Assembly: GCA_024278055.1 (NCBI GenBank) | Contig: JAJRTY010000046.1 | Span: forward strand, 1 to 61,604 | Direction of reading: 5' to 3' | From: Alphaproteobacteria bacterium | GTDB lineage: Bacteria; Pseudomonadota; Alphaproteobacteria; Rhizobiales; JAJFHR01 | DNA: 61,604 nucleotides | Part shown: in pieces, positions 46,076 to 56,451 of the stretch | Position numbering within the stretch: position 1 is the stretch's first letter | How the letters are laid out: each line of letters begins with the position of its first letter | Translations under genes and position numbers: made by a program | Notes under the pieces: model-generated | Told to the model about the DNA's origin: nothing | Databases searched by the model: none | What the model saw: the letters and a program-made list of their open reading frames with translations, nothing else

Positions 46076-47431
46076 ATGAAAGGGTGTCGGAAAATGCAAA
46101 GGAAGTTATGGCGGAGGCGGCAGCTGGCACTGTTATTTGCGGCTTTTCTGGTGCTTGTTGTTCAGGCACCGCCTCGGGCTCTGGCACAGCTTGAAATCGA
46201 TATTACCCAAGGTACCATTGAGCCGATGCCGGTGGCGATATATGATTTTCTGGGGAAAACCGAAGAGGCCAGCCAGTTCGGACGCGATATAACATCGGTC
46301 ATCAATGATGATCTTGAGCGTTCGGGGCTGTTTCAGCCGTTGGAAAAAGAAGCCTTTATTGAAAAAATTACAAGGTTCAACAAAGCACCCCGGTTTGGCG
46401 ACTGACGTATCATTAATGCCCAGGCGCTGGTTACCGGTCGTACAACGATCCAGAAGGATGGCCGCCTCAAAGCCGAATTCAGATTGTGGGATGTGCTGGC
46501 GCAAAAGCAGATTGCCGGAGTTCAGTTTTTCGCCTCAACTGAAAACTGGCGCCGCATTGCCCATCAGATTTCAGACACGATTTATCAGCAGCTGACGGGC
46601 GAGAAGGGCTATTTTGACAGCAGCATTGTGTTTATTGATGAAACCGGGCCGAAAACCAACCGGGTTAAACGTCTGTCAATTATGGATCAGGACGGCTACA
46701 ACGTGCGCAACCTGACGAACGGAGATTCTCTGGTGCTCACTCCGCGTTTTAATCCGGCGGCCTCTGAAGTCGCCTATATGTCATATGCCGATGGGGAGCC
46801 CCGGGTCTATCTGTTAAACCTTGAAACCCGGCAGCGTGAATTGATTGGCAAATTTCCCGGCATGACATTTTCGCCACGATTTTCACCGGACGGACAGAAA
46901 ATCATCATGAGTTTGCAAAGCGGTGCCAATGCCAATCTTTATACGCTGGATCTGAAAAGCCTTACCAAAACCCGACTCACCAGTACGGCTGCCATTGATA
47001 CCGGACCTTCTTTTTCGCCTGATGGCCGCAGGATTACCTTTGAATCCGATCGTGGCGGCAGTCAGCAGATTTACGTCATGAATGCTGATGGCACGGATCA
47101 GCAGCGGATCAGTTTTGGCAAGGGGCGATATTCCACGCCCGTATGGTCACCACGCGGTGACTGGATTGCGTTTACCAAGCTCACGCAAGGTCAATTTGTA
47201 ATTGGCATTATGCGCGCTGATGGCTCAGGTGAACGGGTTTTGAGTGTCGGATATCACAATGAAGGCCCAACGTGGTCACCAAATGGCCGTGTTATCATGT
47301 TCTTCAGGGAAGCTCGTGGAGAAAACAATGGGCCAAGCTTATGGTCGGTCGATTTGACCGGCAGAAATGAGCGTAAAGTAAAAACGCCCAACTTCGCATC
47401 GGACCCGGCCTGGTCCCCTTTGAATAAATGA
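46076..47431 (+). pseudogene. tolB: Tol-Pal system protein TolB, interrupted by an in-frame TGA
   Basis: TolB is the periplasmic beta-propeller that binds Pal and is displaced by TolA. The reading frame runs 452 codons with a signal peptide (residues about 7-37, ending PRALA-Q), an N-terminal domain ([23 protein letters not shown]) and five to six YxxD-type propeller repeats ([41 protein letters not shown]). Codon 110 (46403-46405) is TGA in [16 protein letters not shown], where the family has an invariant-looking Trp; one G-to-A change (TGG to TGA) explains it. Frame and motifs are otherwise intact on both sides. Start choice: ATG at 46076 behind GGGG; alternatives at 46064 and 46094. Confidence 0.9.
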
Positions 47432-47609
47432 TTGTGAACAGAGGTATGATTAATGTAATCTTAGGATGAAGAGGCCACATTAAATAGTTATTGAATTTAC
47501 CATACCATATGTGGGATTAACATGAAGTTGGGGGTGAACAGCGGCCCTATACAACTATTTTGACATTTATGGTGCTATACAGATCAGTGCCGGTAGAGGA
47601 GTTTTTTAA

Positions 47610-48125
47610 ATGATGAGTGCCAGTTTGCGGAGCAGAAGCTATTTTCCCGGACTTTCCAAATTGTTCGTTGCTGCCATGATGCTTACGCTTGCAGCCTGTG
47701 CGGGATCGAGCGGAAACAAGCCCTCTGACGGGGTTAACAACGTTAATGCAGCGCCAGGATCGAAACAGGATTTTTCCGTTAATGTTGGAGATAGAATTTT
47801 CTTTCCAACCGATATAACGTCGCTGCCGGAAATCGCAAAAAGCACCTTGCGGCGCCAGGCGGCCTGGCTGAAGCAATATCCACATGTGAAAGTCATTGTA
47901 CAAGGTCATGCCGATGAACGCGGGACCCGCGAATACAATATTGGCCTTAGTGCGCGGCGCGCGGCAAATACCAAGTCATTTCTCATATCCCAGGGAATTA
48001 GCGCTGATCGCATTAAGACGATTTCTTTTGGTAAGGAAAGACCTGTTGCGGTTTGTGATGATGAATCCTGCTGGTCGCAAAACCGTCGCGCTGTCACTGT
48101 TGTGACCGGTGCCGTCAGCTCATAG
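47610..48125 (+). CDS. pal: Peptidoglycan-associated lipoprotein Pal
   Basis: This 171-residue outer-membrane lipoprotein has a signal peptide with lipobox LAAC (Cys near residue 31) and a C-terminal OmpA domain (VGDRIFFPTDITSLPE...VIVQGHADERGTREYNIGLSARRANTK, then KERPVAVCDDESCWSQNRRAVTV). It binds peptidoglycan and TolB/TolA. The 178-base gap after tolB (47432-47609) contains no gene; a separate pal promoter could lie there. A strong terminator follows. Confidence 0.95.
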   Translation: MMSASLRSRSYFPGLSKLFVAAMMLTLAACAGSSGNKPSDGVNNVNAAPGSKQDFSVNVGDRIFFPTDITSLPEIAKSTLRRQAAWLKQYPHVKVIVQGHADERGTREYNIGLSARRAANTKSFLISQGISADRIKTISFGKERPVAVCDDESCWSQNRRAVTVVTGAVSS

Positions 48126-48149
48126 GCCGGCTTAAGTTATGAAAATCAC

Positions 48150-48187
48150 AGAGCGGCACTCGTTATTTGAGTGCCGCTCTTTTTTTG
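48150..48187 (+). terminator. Intrinsic terminator after pal
   Basis: Perfect 12-bp stem (AGAGCGGCACTC / GAGTGCCGCTCT) with a 7-base loop and an eight-base U-run. It separates pal from cpoB, so cpoB must have its own promoter or read-through. Confidence 0.92.
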
Positions 48188-48314
48188 TTTGAATAACATG
48201 TCCGGTTTTTCCAATTGAAATAAGTGCGAATTGGAGAATTTTCGGGGATGATTTTGTTGGCAGCTTTGCTATATTTGCGATAGCAGATGACTCTATGATG
48301 CAGTGAGGAAGACA

Positions 48315-49247
48315 ATGGCGATTAAATTTAAATCTTTAGGATGCGCAGCTGCGGCTGCCTTTCTTTTATCTTTTGTTTTTTCTGGCCTGTCGCCCGATGA
48401 AGCCAATGCTCAGTCTTCGGTCGACCCTTACGTGCTCAATGATCGCATTAACCGACTGGAAGAAGAAATTTTTCAACTGCAGAACAGTACCGGTGTTAAC
48501 CGGGCACGCAGTTTGCAAAAAAGCCGGGCTGCTGGTGACCCCACATCTGAGGCAAGCCTGTCTTTGCGCCTCGGTGATATTGAAGAGCAGATGCGGGCCT
48601 TGAACGGAAGAATCGAGGAAACATCTTTTCAGATACGTCAGTTGACGGAAAAATTCACCCGCTTTTCCGAAGATGTCGAATTCAGGTTTCAGGACCTTAA
48701 AACCTCTCCCCAACCACGCAGCGCCCAGCGTAAGCGGCAGAAAACCAATTCTGACCTGACATCAAAATCACTTGGTACAATATCCAGTAGTTCACTGGGC
48801 ACAATTTCCGGCAGTTCAACGGGAGCAAAATCAGCCCGGCTGGCTCAGGCCAGGGCTTCAACCGGGTCGCCGCGCGGTGATTACAACCGTGCTTTTGACC
48901 TGATCAAGCAACGTAAATATGCCGAGGCAGAAGCCGAATTCAAGGCATTCATTTCGCGTTACCCCAAGAGTGCCTTGAGTGGAAATGCTCAATACTGGTT
49001 AGGAGAAACCTACTTTGCCCGTAAACAGGACAAAAAGGCAGCCGATGCATTTTTACGCGGATACACTCGCTTTCGTACCAGTGCCAAAGCGCCTGACAGT
49101 CTTTTGAAGCTGGGAATTACACTTGCCCGTCTGGGGCAAAAAGATGCGGCCTGTTCAGCTTTTGATGAAATGCGCATTGAATTTCCACGCACCCCCCGAA
49201 ATACGCGCGACAGAGTTAAGGCAGAACAGCGTCGTGTTGGTTGTTGA
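48315..49247 (+). CDS. cpoB: Cell division coordinator CpoB (YbgF)
   Basis: This 310-residue periplasmic protein links peptidoglycan synthesis with Tol-driven constriction. It has a signal peptide to about residue 33 (ANAQ), a trimerising coiled coil (NDRINRLEEEIFQLQ; LSLRLGDIEEQMRALNGRIEE), a Ser/Thr-rich linker with short repeats (LGTISSSSLGTISGSS), and a C-terminal TPR domain (AFDLIKQRKYAEAEAEFKAFI...NAQYWLGETYFARKQDKKAADAF). The ATG at 48315 follows GAGGAA; an in-frame GTG at 48303 is less likely. Confidence 0.9.
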   Translation: MAIKFKSLGCAAAAAFLLSFVFSGLSPDEANAQSSVDPYVLNDRINRLEEEIFQLQNSTGVNRARSLQKSRAAGDPTSEASLSLRLGDIEEQMRALNGRIEETSFQIRQLTEKFTRFSEDVEFRFQDLKTSPQPRSAQRKRQKTNSDLTSKSLGTISSSSLGTISGSSTGAKSARLAQARASTGSPRGDYNRAFDLIKQRKYAEAEAEFKAFISRYPKSALSGNAQYWLGETYFARKQDKKAADAFLRGYTRFRTSAKAPDSLLKLGITLARLGQKDAACSAFDEMRIEFPRTPRNTRDRVKAEQRRVGC

Positions 49248-50547
49248 GCATTTAAATTTTCCATCGATTAGCGATGATGAGCTGATTGAGCTGTTCGAGC
49301 CCCTGAAGGCGCTGCCATCTCTGGCCGTAGCGGTTTCAGGCGGTGCCGACAGTATGGCCTTGATGTTGATGCTGGTGGCCTGGCGCCGATTAATCGGTGA
49401 AAATGCGCCTGAATTATCAGTGCTCAGTGTCGATCACGGCTTGCGTCGCGAGGCCGCGGAAGAAGTTCAGCTGGTTGCAAAAATTTCCCGCCAGTATGGA
49501 TTGCCGCACAAGGCCTTTAGCTGGGACGGGTCTAAAGCGGATGGTAATATTTCGGCAAAATCACGAAACGCCCGCTATGACCTCATGTGTGAGTGGTGCG
49601 ACCAACAAAAGATAAGCCATTTGCTGGTGGCACATACGCTTGATGACCAGGCTGAAACCGTTTTATTGCGCCTGGCCCGGGGCAGCGGTGTAGACGGACT
49701 TGCGGCGATGGCAACGTCGCGGACCTGGAATAATACGGTGATTTACCGCCCGTTGCTGGGCGTGGAGCGAACCCGGTTGTTGCAACTCGTTAATGACATG
49801 CAATGCCCCTATGTCAATGATCCCGGCAATCATGATCTGAAGTATGACCGGGTGCGGTTTCGCCAGGCACTGGCGTTGCTGGAGTCTTTGGGAATTGATG
49901 CGTATGGGTTGGCGCAAACGGCGGTTCGGCTGGCGCAGGCCCGTGCTGCGCTGGACATGGCGAGCGTCCAGGCGATTGCCCGGTCGGTGGAGATTTTCGA
50001 TGCCGGGTTTTGCATTCTCGATCCCGGACAACTGGAACATCATCCTTACGAAATCAGGCGTCGGGTTTTGAGCCGTCTGTTGCGTGCGGTTGCCGGACGC
50101 ACCTATGCTCCTTCCCATGCTCCTCTTGCCAAAGTTCTTGCCTGGGTACAGGCGCGCGACAGGTCTACACGTACTTTAGGTGGATGTTTGTTGATGGCAC
50201 GACAGGCAAAAATCTGGATTATGCGCGAGGCCGGGCGTGGCCTGTTGCCGGAAATTTTACTACAGCCGGGACAAAATCTGGTGTGGGATGGCAGGATCAG
50301 GGTATCATTGCCCGCTTCGGCTGAAAAACCACTGACAGTCAAAGCTTTGGGTGTCGATAATTATGCCCGGATTAAACCATTGCTGAAGACTTCTTTGAAC
50401 TATCCTTCGGCTTTGGCTGCGGGTCTGCCATCGTTTTGGCACAGTGATGAGTTATATGCTGTGCCGCATCTGGACTTTTGCGTAGTGAATTCCTTGTGTC
50501 AAATTGAAGCAGGTTTTGCTAATTCCGGGCAATTGACGGAATTTTAG
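49234..50547 (+). CDS. tilS: tRNA(Ile)-lysidine synthetase
   Basis: TilS modifies the anticodon wobble C of tRNA-Ile(CAU) to lysidine with ATP and is generally essential. The PP-loop motif SGGADSMALML begins near residue 35, followed by LSVDHGLRREAAEE and the LLVAHTLDDQAETVLLRLARGSG block. The length of about 437 residues is normal. No ATG gives a sensible N-terminus: the start is probably GTG 49234 (or TTG 49237), overlapping the cpoB stop by 14 bases, with AAGG upstream. ATG-led extensions run back into cpoB and are rejected. Confidence 0.9.
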   Translation: MLVVEHLNFPSISDDELIELFEPLKALPSLAVAVSGGADSMALMLMLVAWRRLIGENAPELSVLSVDHGLRREAAEEVQLVAKISRQYGLPHKAFSWDGSKADGNISAKSRNARYDLMCEWCDQQKISHLLVAHTLDDQAETVLLRLARGSGVDGLAAMATSRTWNNTVIYRPLLGVERTRLLQLVNDMQCPYVNDPGNHDLKYDRVRFRQALALLESLGIDAYGLAQTAVRLAQARAALDMASVQAIARSVEIFDAGFCILDPGQLEHHPYEIRRRVLSRLLRAVAGRTYAPSHAPLAKVLAWVQARDRSTRTLGGCLLMARQAKIWIMREAGRGLLPEILLQPGQNLVWDGRIRVSLPASAEKPLTVKALGVDNYARIKPLLKTSLNYPSALAAGLPSFWHSDELYAVPHLDFCVVNSLCQIEAGFANSGQLTEF

Positions 50548-50654
50548 AAGGGTAAAATTTGCTGAATGGTGGTAAAATTTTCCAAATTTGTTGAGTTTTT
50601 TGCGATAAATGACAAAAACAGTATTGGTTGGCCTGTTTCTTGTAGGTCTGGCGG

Positions 50655-50683
50655 TTGGCAAACGGGCTTTGTGCCCCTATTTT
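50655..50683 (+). promoter_or_regulatory. Candidate promoter for ftsH
   Basis: TTGGCA (50655-50660), 17-base spacer, TATTTT (50678-50683), about 100 bases before the ftsH start. The CCCC just before the -10 could also suit a heat-shock sigma-32-like promoter, but I cannot align a proper -35 for it. Confidence 0.45.
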
Positions 50684-50786
50684 AAACGTAACTTTACTGG
50701 AATGACTTATCAGGTATTTTTTGTGTTATGATGCGATCGATAAGTTGAAGTATCGCCTTTATCCATCCCGAAAGGATGTTGCTTAA

Positions 50787-52718
50787 GTGAATAATTTTAG
50801 AAATTTCGCATTATGGGTGATTATTGCCCTGCTGCTGGTCGCACTTTTTAATGTTTTCCAATCACCCGGACAAAGAACCGCTCCCAATGAAATCAGTTTT
50901 TCGGAACTGTTGTCTGAAGTGGATAGCGGCAATGTCAAGGAAGTGACGATTGCGGGAGATTCGATTTCCGGCTACTTCAAATCTAATCGAAGCTTCAAAA
51001 CCTATGCCCCCAATGACCCGACCTTGGTGTCGCGGTTGCAGAAAAATAATGTGACCATCATCGCCAAGCCGCTGGATTCAGGCTCTCCGTCTTTGATGGA
51101 TGTCTTTGTTTCCTGGTTCCCGATGTTGTTGTTGATTGGTGTGTGGATATTTTTCATGCGCCAGATGCAGGGCGGTGGTGGCAAAGCCATGGGATTTGGC
51201 AAATCCAAAGCCAAGCTCCTAACCGAGCGCCATGGCCGCGTTACCTTTGATGATGTGGCCGGTATTGATGAGGCCAAGGAAGATTTGCAGGAGATTGTCG
51301 AGTTTTTGCGTGAGCCGCATAAATTCCAGCGCCTCGGTGGTCATATACCCAAAGGTGCGTTGCTGGTAGGCCCGCCGGGAACCGGTAAAACCTTACTGGC
51401 CCGCGCCATTGCGGGTGAGGCGGATGTACCATTCTTTACAATCTCGGGTTCTGATTTCGTTGAAATGTTTGTTGGTGTCGGTGCAAGCCGTGTTCGCGAC
51501 ATGTTTGAGCAGGGCAAGAAAAACGCACCCTGCATTATCTTCATCGATGAAATTGACGCAGTTGGCCGCCACCGTGGTGCCGGTCTGGGCGGCGGCAATG
51601 ATGAGCGTGAACAGACACTCAATCAGCTGCTGGTTGAAATGGACGGCTTTGAGGCAACCGAGGGTGTTATCCTGATTGCAGCAACAAACCGTCCTGATGT
51701 GCTTGATCCGGCCCTTCTGCGTCCTGGACGTTTCGACCGACAGGTGGTTGTGCCCAATCCTGATATTATCGGGCGTGAAAAAATTCTCAAAGTGCATATG
51801 CGTAAAGTACCCCTGGCACCTGACGTGGAGCCGCGGACGATTGCACGGGGAACACCGGGTTTTTCCGGTGCGGATCTTGCCAACCTGGTAAATGAGGCAG
51901 CCTTGCTGGCTGCGCGGCGCAACAAGCGGCTGGTAACGCACGCTGAATTTGAAGATGCCAAAGACAAAGTCATGATGGGGGCTGAACGGCGCTCGATGGT
52001 GATGAGTGAGGAAGAGAAAAAACTTACAGCCTACCATGAAGGTGGACATGCCCTGGTCGCGATTAATCTGGATGCTTCTGATCCGGTTCATAAAGCCACC
52101 ATAATTCCGCGCGGTCGTGCGCTTGGCATGGTGATGCGTCTGCCGGAACGTGATCATATTTCACTGACACGGGCAAAACTTAAAGCTGATATTGCCGTTG
52201 CCATGGGTGGGCGGGTTGCTGAAGAGCTGATTTTTGGCCACGACAAGGTAACCTCTGGTGCGTCTTCCGATATTCAGATGGCAACAAAAATGGCCAAGGC
52301 CATGGTCACCCAGTTTGGTATGAGTGACAAGTTGGGTCCGCTGGCTTATGGCGATAATGAGGAAGAGGTTTTCCTTGGCCATTCGGTTTCGCGCACTCAA
52401 AACATGAGCGAGGAAACACAGAAGCTTATTGATAGTGAAATTCATCGTATTGTTGACGAGGGATATAAGCTTGCCAAGAAGATGCTGAAGGCCAAGATAA
52501 AGGATCTTCATACGATTTCTCAGGGCCTGCTCGAATATGAAACCTTAAGTGGTGACGAGATTATCAATCTGCTCAAAGGTGTGCAGCCGGTACGCGAAAA
52601 CCCTGATGATACTTCGGGTGACAAGGGGTCGGCCGTTCCTACTGCCGGTGCCAAAAAGACTGCGCCGAAGAAAAAGCCTAAACCAAGAGGTGGTATGGAG
52701 CCGCAACCGCAGACTTAA
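50787..52718 (+). CDS. ftsH: ATP-dependent zinc metalloprotease FtsH
   Basis: This 643-residue membrane-bound AAA+ protease does quality control and regulated proteolysis, for example of LpxC and sigma-32 in E. coli. It has two N-terminal spans (about residues 5-23 and 103-123), Walker A GPPGTGKT near 195-202, Walker B IIFIDEID near 248-255, the SRH region and the zinc site HEGGH at residues 417-421. The tail is Lys/Pro-rich. It begins with GTG at 50787 behind AAAGGA. A hairpin terminator follows the stop. Confidence 0.97.
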   Translation: MNNFRNFALWVIIALLLVALFNVFQSPGQRTAPNEISFSELLSEVDSGNVKEVTIAGDSISGYFKSNRSFKTYAPNDPTLVSRLQKNNVTIIAKPLDSGSPSLMDVFVSWFPMLLLIGVWIFFMRQMQGGGGKAMGFGKSKAKLLTERHGRVTFDDVAGIDEAKEDLQEIVEFLREPHKFQRLGGHIPKGALLVGPPGTGKTLLARAIAGEADVPFFTISGSDFVEMFVGVGASRVRDMFEQGKKNAPCIIFIDEIDAVGRHRGAGLGGGNDEREQTLNQLLVEMDGFEATEGVILIAATNRPDVLDPALLRPGRFDRQVVVPNPDIIGREKILKVHMRKVPLAPDVEPRTIARGTPGFSGADLANLVNEAALLAARRNKRLVTHAEFEDAKDKVMMGAERRSMVMSEEEKKLTAYHEGGHALVAINLDASDPVHKATIIPRGRALGMVMRLPERDHISLTRAKLKADIAVAMGGRVAEELIFGHDKVTSGASSDIQMATKMAKAMVTQFGMSDKLGPLAYGDNEEEVFLGHSVSRTQNMSEETQKLIDSEIHRIVDEGYKLAKKMLKAKIKDLHTISQGLLEYETLSGDEIINLLKGVQPVRENPDDTSGDKGSAVPTAGAKKTAPKKKPKPRGGMEPQPQT

Positions 52719-52741
52719 TTCAGACAGAATAGTACCATAGA

Positions 52742-52773
52742 GGCGGGGCATGGTGACATGCTCCGCCTTGTTT
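52742..52773 (+). terminator. Intrinsic terminator after ftsH
   Basis: An 11-bp stem (GGCGGGGCATG / CATGCTCCGCC, one G-U pair) with a GTGA loop and a short U-rich tail (TTGTTTGTG). The tail is weak, so partial read-through into folP is possible. Confidence 0.7.
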
Positions 52774-52810
52774 GTGTCTTGTTTGTTTTCCGGGGCAATT
52801 GGAAATATTG

Positions 52811-53866
52811 ATGGCGCGAGATTTCTATTTTAACCCGACCGGTCTGCTTTACGGTGCCATGGCACAAGAGGCCATAATTGCGGCAAGCGCGGGCAGGCTG
52901 GCTGGTGGTGATATCGGGTTTCACGCAGTAGAAGTGTGGCAAAATTATTCGGGCACAATTACGCGCGAGTTGCGCAGCTATAGCGATCTGAAATCATCAA
53001 ATGAGACGGCTGTTGGTGAAGCCTTGGCGTTGCTTGAAAATGAGCGCTCGCCAGCTTTTAAGCCGGGTCAATCAGGTCCGCTTATTATGGGTGTGGTCAA
53101 TGTGACGCCTGACAGTTTTTCCGATGGCGGTGATTTTTTAAATGAAAATGCAGCTGTTGATCATGGCCAGGCGCTGATGGTTGCAGGTGCTGATATTCTT
53201 GATATTGGCGGTGAATCGACACGGCCGGGCGCTGAGCCCATATCGATTGATGATGAACTGGCCCGGGTTATGCCGGTGGTGGAAGGCTTGCGCAGCCTTC
53301 CCCTGCCGCTTTCGATTGATACGAGAAAATCCGAAGTTATGCGACAGGCAGTGGATAATGGTGCGCGAATTATCAATGATGTCAGTGCTTTGACGTTTGA
53401 TGAAAACAGTGGTGAGGTTGTGCGTGAACTGGACCGGCCTGTGGTTTTGATGCATGCTCAAGGTGACCCGCGTTACATGCAGGATAACCCCACTTATGAA
53501 AATGTTGTGCCTGAGGTTTTTGACTGGCTGGCTGATCGAATGGCGGGGGCGGAAGCTGCCGGTATCAAGCGCGCGAATTTGCTGGTTGACCCCGGCATCG
53601 GCTTTGGCAAAAACCTGAAACATAATTTGGAATTGCTCGCCAGTCTGGCGTTTTTTCATGGACTCGGTGTCCCCATCGTACTGGGGGCATCACGCAAACG
53701 GTTTATCGGTGAACTGGCAGGTGTCGCTGATGCCAGGCAGCGGGTGCCTGGGTCAATTGCTGCTGCCCTGAAGGCTGCCGCCAGTGGTATTCAGGTAATT
53801 CGGGTTCACGATGTGGTGGAAACACGCCAGGCTTTGAAAGTTGCCCGGGCCATACAGGTTATTTGA
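52811..53866 (+). CDS. folP: Dihydropteroate synthase
   Basis: This 351-residue enzyme joins para-aminobenzoate with dihydropterin pyrophosphate in folate synthesis, the sulfonamide target. The TIM-barrel signatures are [18 protein letters not shown] near residues 94-111 and [17 protein letters not shown] near 131-147. The C-terminal [16 protein letters not shown] is intact. The first 85 residues ([18 protein letters not shown]...) are an extension often seen in alphaproteobacteria. The ATG at 52811 is preferred to one at 52772 that lies in the ftsH terminator. Confidence 0.93.
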   Translation: MARDFYFNPTGLLYGAMAQEAIIAASAGRLAGGDIGFHAVEVWQNYSGTITRELRSYSDLKSSNETAVGEALALLENERSPAFKPGQSGPLIMGVVNVTPDSFSDGGDFLNENAAVDHGQALMVAGADILDIGGESTRPGAEPISIDDELARVMPVVEGLRSLPLPLSIDTRKSEVMRQAVDNGARIINDVSALTFDENSGEVVRELDRPVVLMHAQGDPRYMQDNPTYENVVPEVFDWLADRMAGAEAAGIKRANLLVDPGIGFGKNLKHNLELLASLAFFHGLGVPIVLGASRKRFIGELAGVADARQRVPGSIAAALKAAASGIQVIRVHDVVETRQALKVARAIQVI

Positions 53867-53945
53867 CGGTTGGTATTTTAATTGTTTGGGTATAAATGAC
53901 CCTGTTGGGGAAAATTGCCCTTTACCTTTTGGAGAACTTTTCGAA

Positions 53946-55292
53946 ATGTCGCGAAAATATTTTGGAACTGATGGTATTCGTGATCGCGCCAATTCCGGCA
54001 ATATGACGGCTGAAACCGCACTTAGAGTTGGGATGGCGGCGGGAAGTCTGTTTACCCGCGGCAACCATCGACACCGTGTGGTGATTGGCAAGGATACGCG
54101 ATTGTCGGGCTATATGATCGAGCCTGCGCTGGTCGCCGGATTTACCACTGTTGGTATGGATGTATTCCAGTTTGGCCCGGTGCCAACCCCCGCTGTTGCG
54201 ATGCTGACGCGTTCATTGCGCGCTGATCTTGGGGTCATGATCTCTGCTTCCCACAATCCATATCATGATAATGGCATCAAATTATTCGGACCTGATGGCT
54301 TCAAGCTTTCAGATGAAATGGAAATCAAAATCGAACGCCTGATGGATTCTGATCTGGGTGTTGTTCGTGCTGATGCCAAAGACCTTGGCCGTGCCACCCG
54401 GATTGAAGATGCGCAAGCGCGGTATATTGAATTTGCCAAGCGCACATTGCCGCGCCATTTGCGCCTTGATGGCTTGCGCGTGGTGGTCGATTGCGCCAAT
54501 GGAGCGGCTTATAAAGTGGCACCCGAGGCATTGTGGGAACTGGGTGCCGAGGTTATCCCTGTGGGAGTTACACCCGATGGTTTCAATATAAATCAGGAGT
54601 GTGGCTCAACCAGTCCGAAAACCTTGTGTGATCATGTTAAAAACCTGCGGGCGGATATTGGCATTGCACTGGATGGCGATGCTGACAGGGTTTTGATCTG
54701 TGATGAAAAGGGGCAGCTGATTGATGGCGATCAGCTTATGGCGCTTATCGCAGTTACCTGGGCCAGGGCCGACAGGCTTTCGACCAACGGAATTGTGGCA
54801 ACGGTGATGTCCAATCTCGGTCTTGAGCAGTTTTTGCAATCAAATGACCTGTCACTGGTGCGCACGGCGGTTGGCGATCGCTATGTTGTCGAACATATGC
54901 GTAAGCACGGATATAATGTTGGCGGCGAACATTCCGGGCATATTGTATTGAGGGATTTTTCCACGACCGGAGACGGTCTGATTGCGGCATTGCAGGTGCT
55001 GGCTGTGGTTGCGGCTGAGGGACAGCCGGTGAGCGAAATCTGCAATCTGTTTGAGCCTTTGCCGCAGATCTTGAAAAATGTTCGTTTCAAAAACGGTACA
55101 CCCCTGGAAGATGAATATGTGAAGCAGGCGGTGCTGGATGGCGAAGCGCAACTTGGCCAGGCGGGGCGGGTGTTGTTGCGTAAATCGGGCACTGAACCAC
55201 TCATCCGTATCATGGCCGAAGGCAATGATGAGGTCCTGGTGAAACAGGTTGTCAATGATATTGCTTCAGCGGTTCAATCGGCGGCGGTGTAA
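53946..55292 (+). CDS. glmM: Phosphoglucosamine mutase
   Basis: This enzyme converts glucosamine 6-phosphate to glucosamine 1-phosphate for UDP-GlcNAc, peptidoglycan and LPS. The 448-residue protein begins [16 protein letters not shown] and carries the catalytic phosphoserine loop [14 protein letters not shown] with Ser102, the metal loop DGDADRVL, the sugar-binding GGEHSGHIV and the C-terminal phosphate loop [14 protein letters not shown]. The position of Ser102 equals that of the E. coli enzyme, supporting the ATG at 53946. ftsH-folP-glmM is a classical proteobacterial order. Confidence 0.97.
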   Translation: MSRKYFGTDGIRDRANSGNMTAETALRVGMAAGSLFTRGNHRHRVVIGKDTRLSGYMIEPALVAGFTTVGMDVFQFGPVPTPAVAMLTRSLRADLGVMISASHNPYHDNGIKLFGPDGFKLSDEMEIKIERLMDSDLGVVRADAKDLGRATRIEDAQARYIEFAKRTLPRHLRLDGLRVVVDCANGAAYKVAPEALWELGAEVIPVGVTPDGFNINQECGSTSPKTLCDHVKNLRADIGIALDGDADRVLICDEKGQLIDGDQLMALIAVTWARADRLSTNGIVATVMSNLGLEQFLQSNDLSLVRTAVGDRYVVEHMRKHGYNVGGEHSGHIVLRDFSTTGDGLIAALQVLAVVAAEGQPVSEICNLFEPLPQILKNVRFKNGTPLEDEYVKQAVLDGEAQLGQAGRVLLRKSGTEPLIRIMAEGNDEVLVKQVVNDIASAVQSAAV

Positions 55293-55578
55293 CTCGTTAA
55301 TAAAACCTGAACTATGTTTTCCTCTGGTAAGCATTCGTTTACCATTTTTTATTTATGGTTAATAAAGCGCGTTGAATTATTGAATTAAACTCAAGATTAC
55401 TCAGAAAAATCATGGTTTAATCAAGTTTTTGCCTATTTTGATTAAGGCGTTATTAAGCAGTTTCCTTCATTCTTTGCCCATTGATTGCCCGCAGATGTGG
55501 GGTGATTGGGAAAGCCTGTTGAGGCGTTTACCTCACCTAAGGCTGTTCCAAAGTAAAATGAGAATGGAGTTAAGGCTA

Positions 55579-56268
55579 ATGAAAATCCGGATAGTTTTGG
55601 GCGTTTGCACTGGTACCTTGATGATGGGGACCGTGGCGGCATTGGGAGCGGATCCACTTGCCCCGCCTCCGCCTCCGCCAATTGAAGTTTATCCTGAAGT
55701 GTCGAGTTGCATATATGTTCGTGGCGATGTGGGTGTTACAACCTATGAGCGCCCTGATTTTGTCAAGAACCTGCCTGGCGGTGCGATCAGCGAAGCTCTA
55801 GGCGAAGATATGAAAGATACTCTGGTGGCTGACATTGGTATTGGCTGCCAGTATACTGAAAATCTGCGCGCTGATGTGACGCTGGGATATCGCAGCAAAT
55901 CCCGGGTGGAGGATGATTTCAACAGCCTTGATGCAAAATTCAGTGCAACAACCTTACTGGTAAATGCCTATTATGACATCGGCAATTTTAGTGGGTTTAC
56001 ACCTTATATAGGTGCCGGCATTGGTATTTCCCGAAACAAGCTCAGCGATATCAGTTTGCCCGCAACGTCATCAAGCGGGTCCAAAACAAGTTTCGCTTAT
56101 GCGTTGCATGCCGGTGTCAGCTATGACTTCAGTGAAGCTCTCTCGGTTGATGCAAGTTACCGCTATATTGATCTGGGCAAAGGCAAATCCGGGCCCGATG
56201 TCATCGATATCGACAAACTGGTAGGTCATGATTTCCGCATTGGTCTGCGCTACCGTTTTCTTGATTAA
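55579..56268 (+). CDS. Omp25/Omp31-like outer-membrane beta-barrel protein
   Basis: This 229-residue exported protein has a signal peptide (MKIRIVLGVCTGTLMMGTVAALGA, to about residue 24) and a Pro-rich linker (PLAPPPPPPIEV). The rest is an eight-stranded barrel with GYRSKSRVEDDF, FTPYIGAGIGISRNKL and YRYIDLGKG segments, as in rhizobial Omp25/31 proteins. The ATG at 55579 follows GGAG. The 286-base AT-rich gap upstream (55293-55578) holds no gene and probably carries the promoter. A strong terminator follows, so it is a monocistronic unit. Confidence 0.85.
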   Translation: MKIRIVLGVCTGTLMMGTVAALGADPLAPPPPPPIEVYPEVSSCIYVRGDVGVTTYERPDFVKNLPGGAISEALGEDMKDTLVADIGIGCQYTENLRADVTLGYRSKSRVEDDFNSLDAKFSATTLLVNAYYDIGNFSGFTPYIGAGIGISRNKLSDISLPATSSSGSKTSFAYALHAGVSYDFSEALSVDASYRYIDLGKGKSGPDVIDIDKLVGHDFRIGLRYRFLD

Positions 56269-56294
56269 ATCAAAATACCAGACAGCAAAAAATT

Positions 56295-56326
56295 AAACCC
56301 TGACGGTTTTCCGTCAGGGTTTTTTT
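56295..56326 (+). terminator. Intrinsic terminator after the Omp25-like gene
   Basis: Perfect 12-bp stem (AAACCCTGACGG / CCGTCAGGGTTT) with a TTTT loop and a T-run extending to 56326. Confidence 0.93.
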
Positions 56327-56368
56327 GTGTCTTTGGTGCCTTGTCGCAAATTTCAATTGATAAATGAG

Positions 56369-56397
56369 TTGACATAGAGCTGCTGTTTGCTTACCCC
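56369..56397 (+). promoter_or_regulatory. Candidate promoter for serC-serA
   Basis: A perfect TTGACA (56369-56374) is followed after 17 bases by a poor TACCCC. It would start transcription just upstream of the structured leader. Confidence 0.35.
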
Positions 56398-56451
56398 CGT
56401 CCGTGGGCCACCTCTCCCCAACGAGAGGCTTCTATCTGTGAGGGTAGCTAA
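56395..56451 (+). promoter_or_regulatory. Candidate serC-motif leader RNA
   Basis: The roughly 55 bases before serC contain CCGTCCGTGGGCCACCTCTCCCC with a small hairpin (CCTCT 56411-56415 / AGAGG 56424-56428), then GTGAGGGTAGCTAA directly ahead of the ATG. This resembles the alphaproteobacterial serC motif, a conserved leader reported upstream of serC-serA. The ligand is unknown. I could not verify it against a covariance model. Confidence 0.5.

Noticed and set aside
46403..46405. Selenocysteine codon in tolB
   Set aside because: No selenocysteine insertion-like hairpin is apparent directly downstream and the family has Trp, not Cys, at this position.
15140..47431. Recoding: TAA as Glu or TGA as Trp in this organism
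   Set aside because: TAA and TGA are used as normal stops by most intact genes in the window (for example motB, fau, ruvA, ftsH and livG), so the internal stops are lesions or errors, not a variant code.
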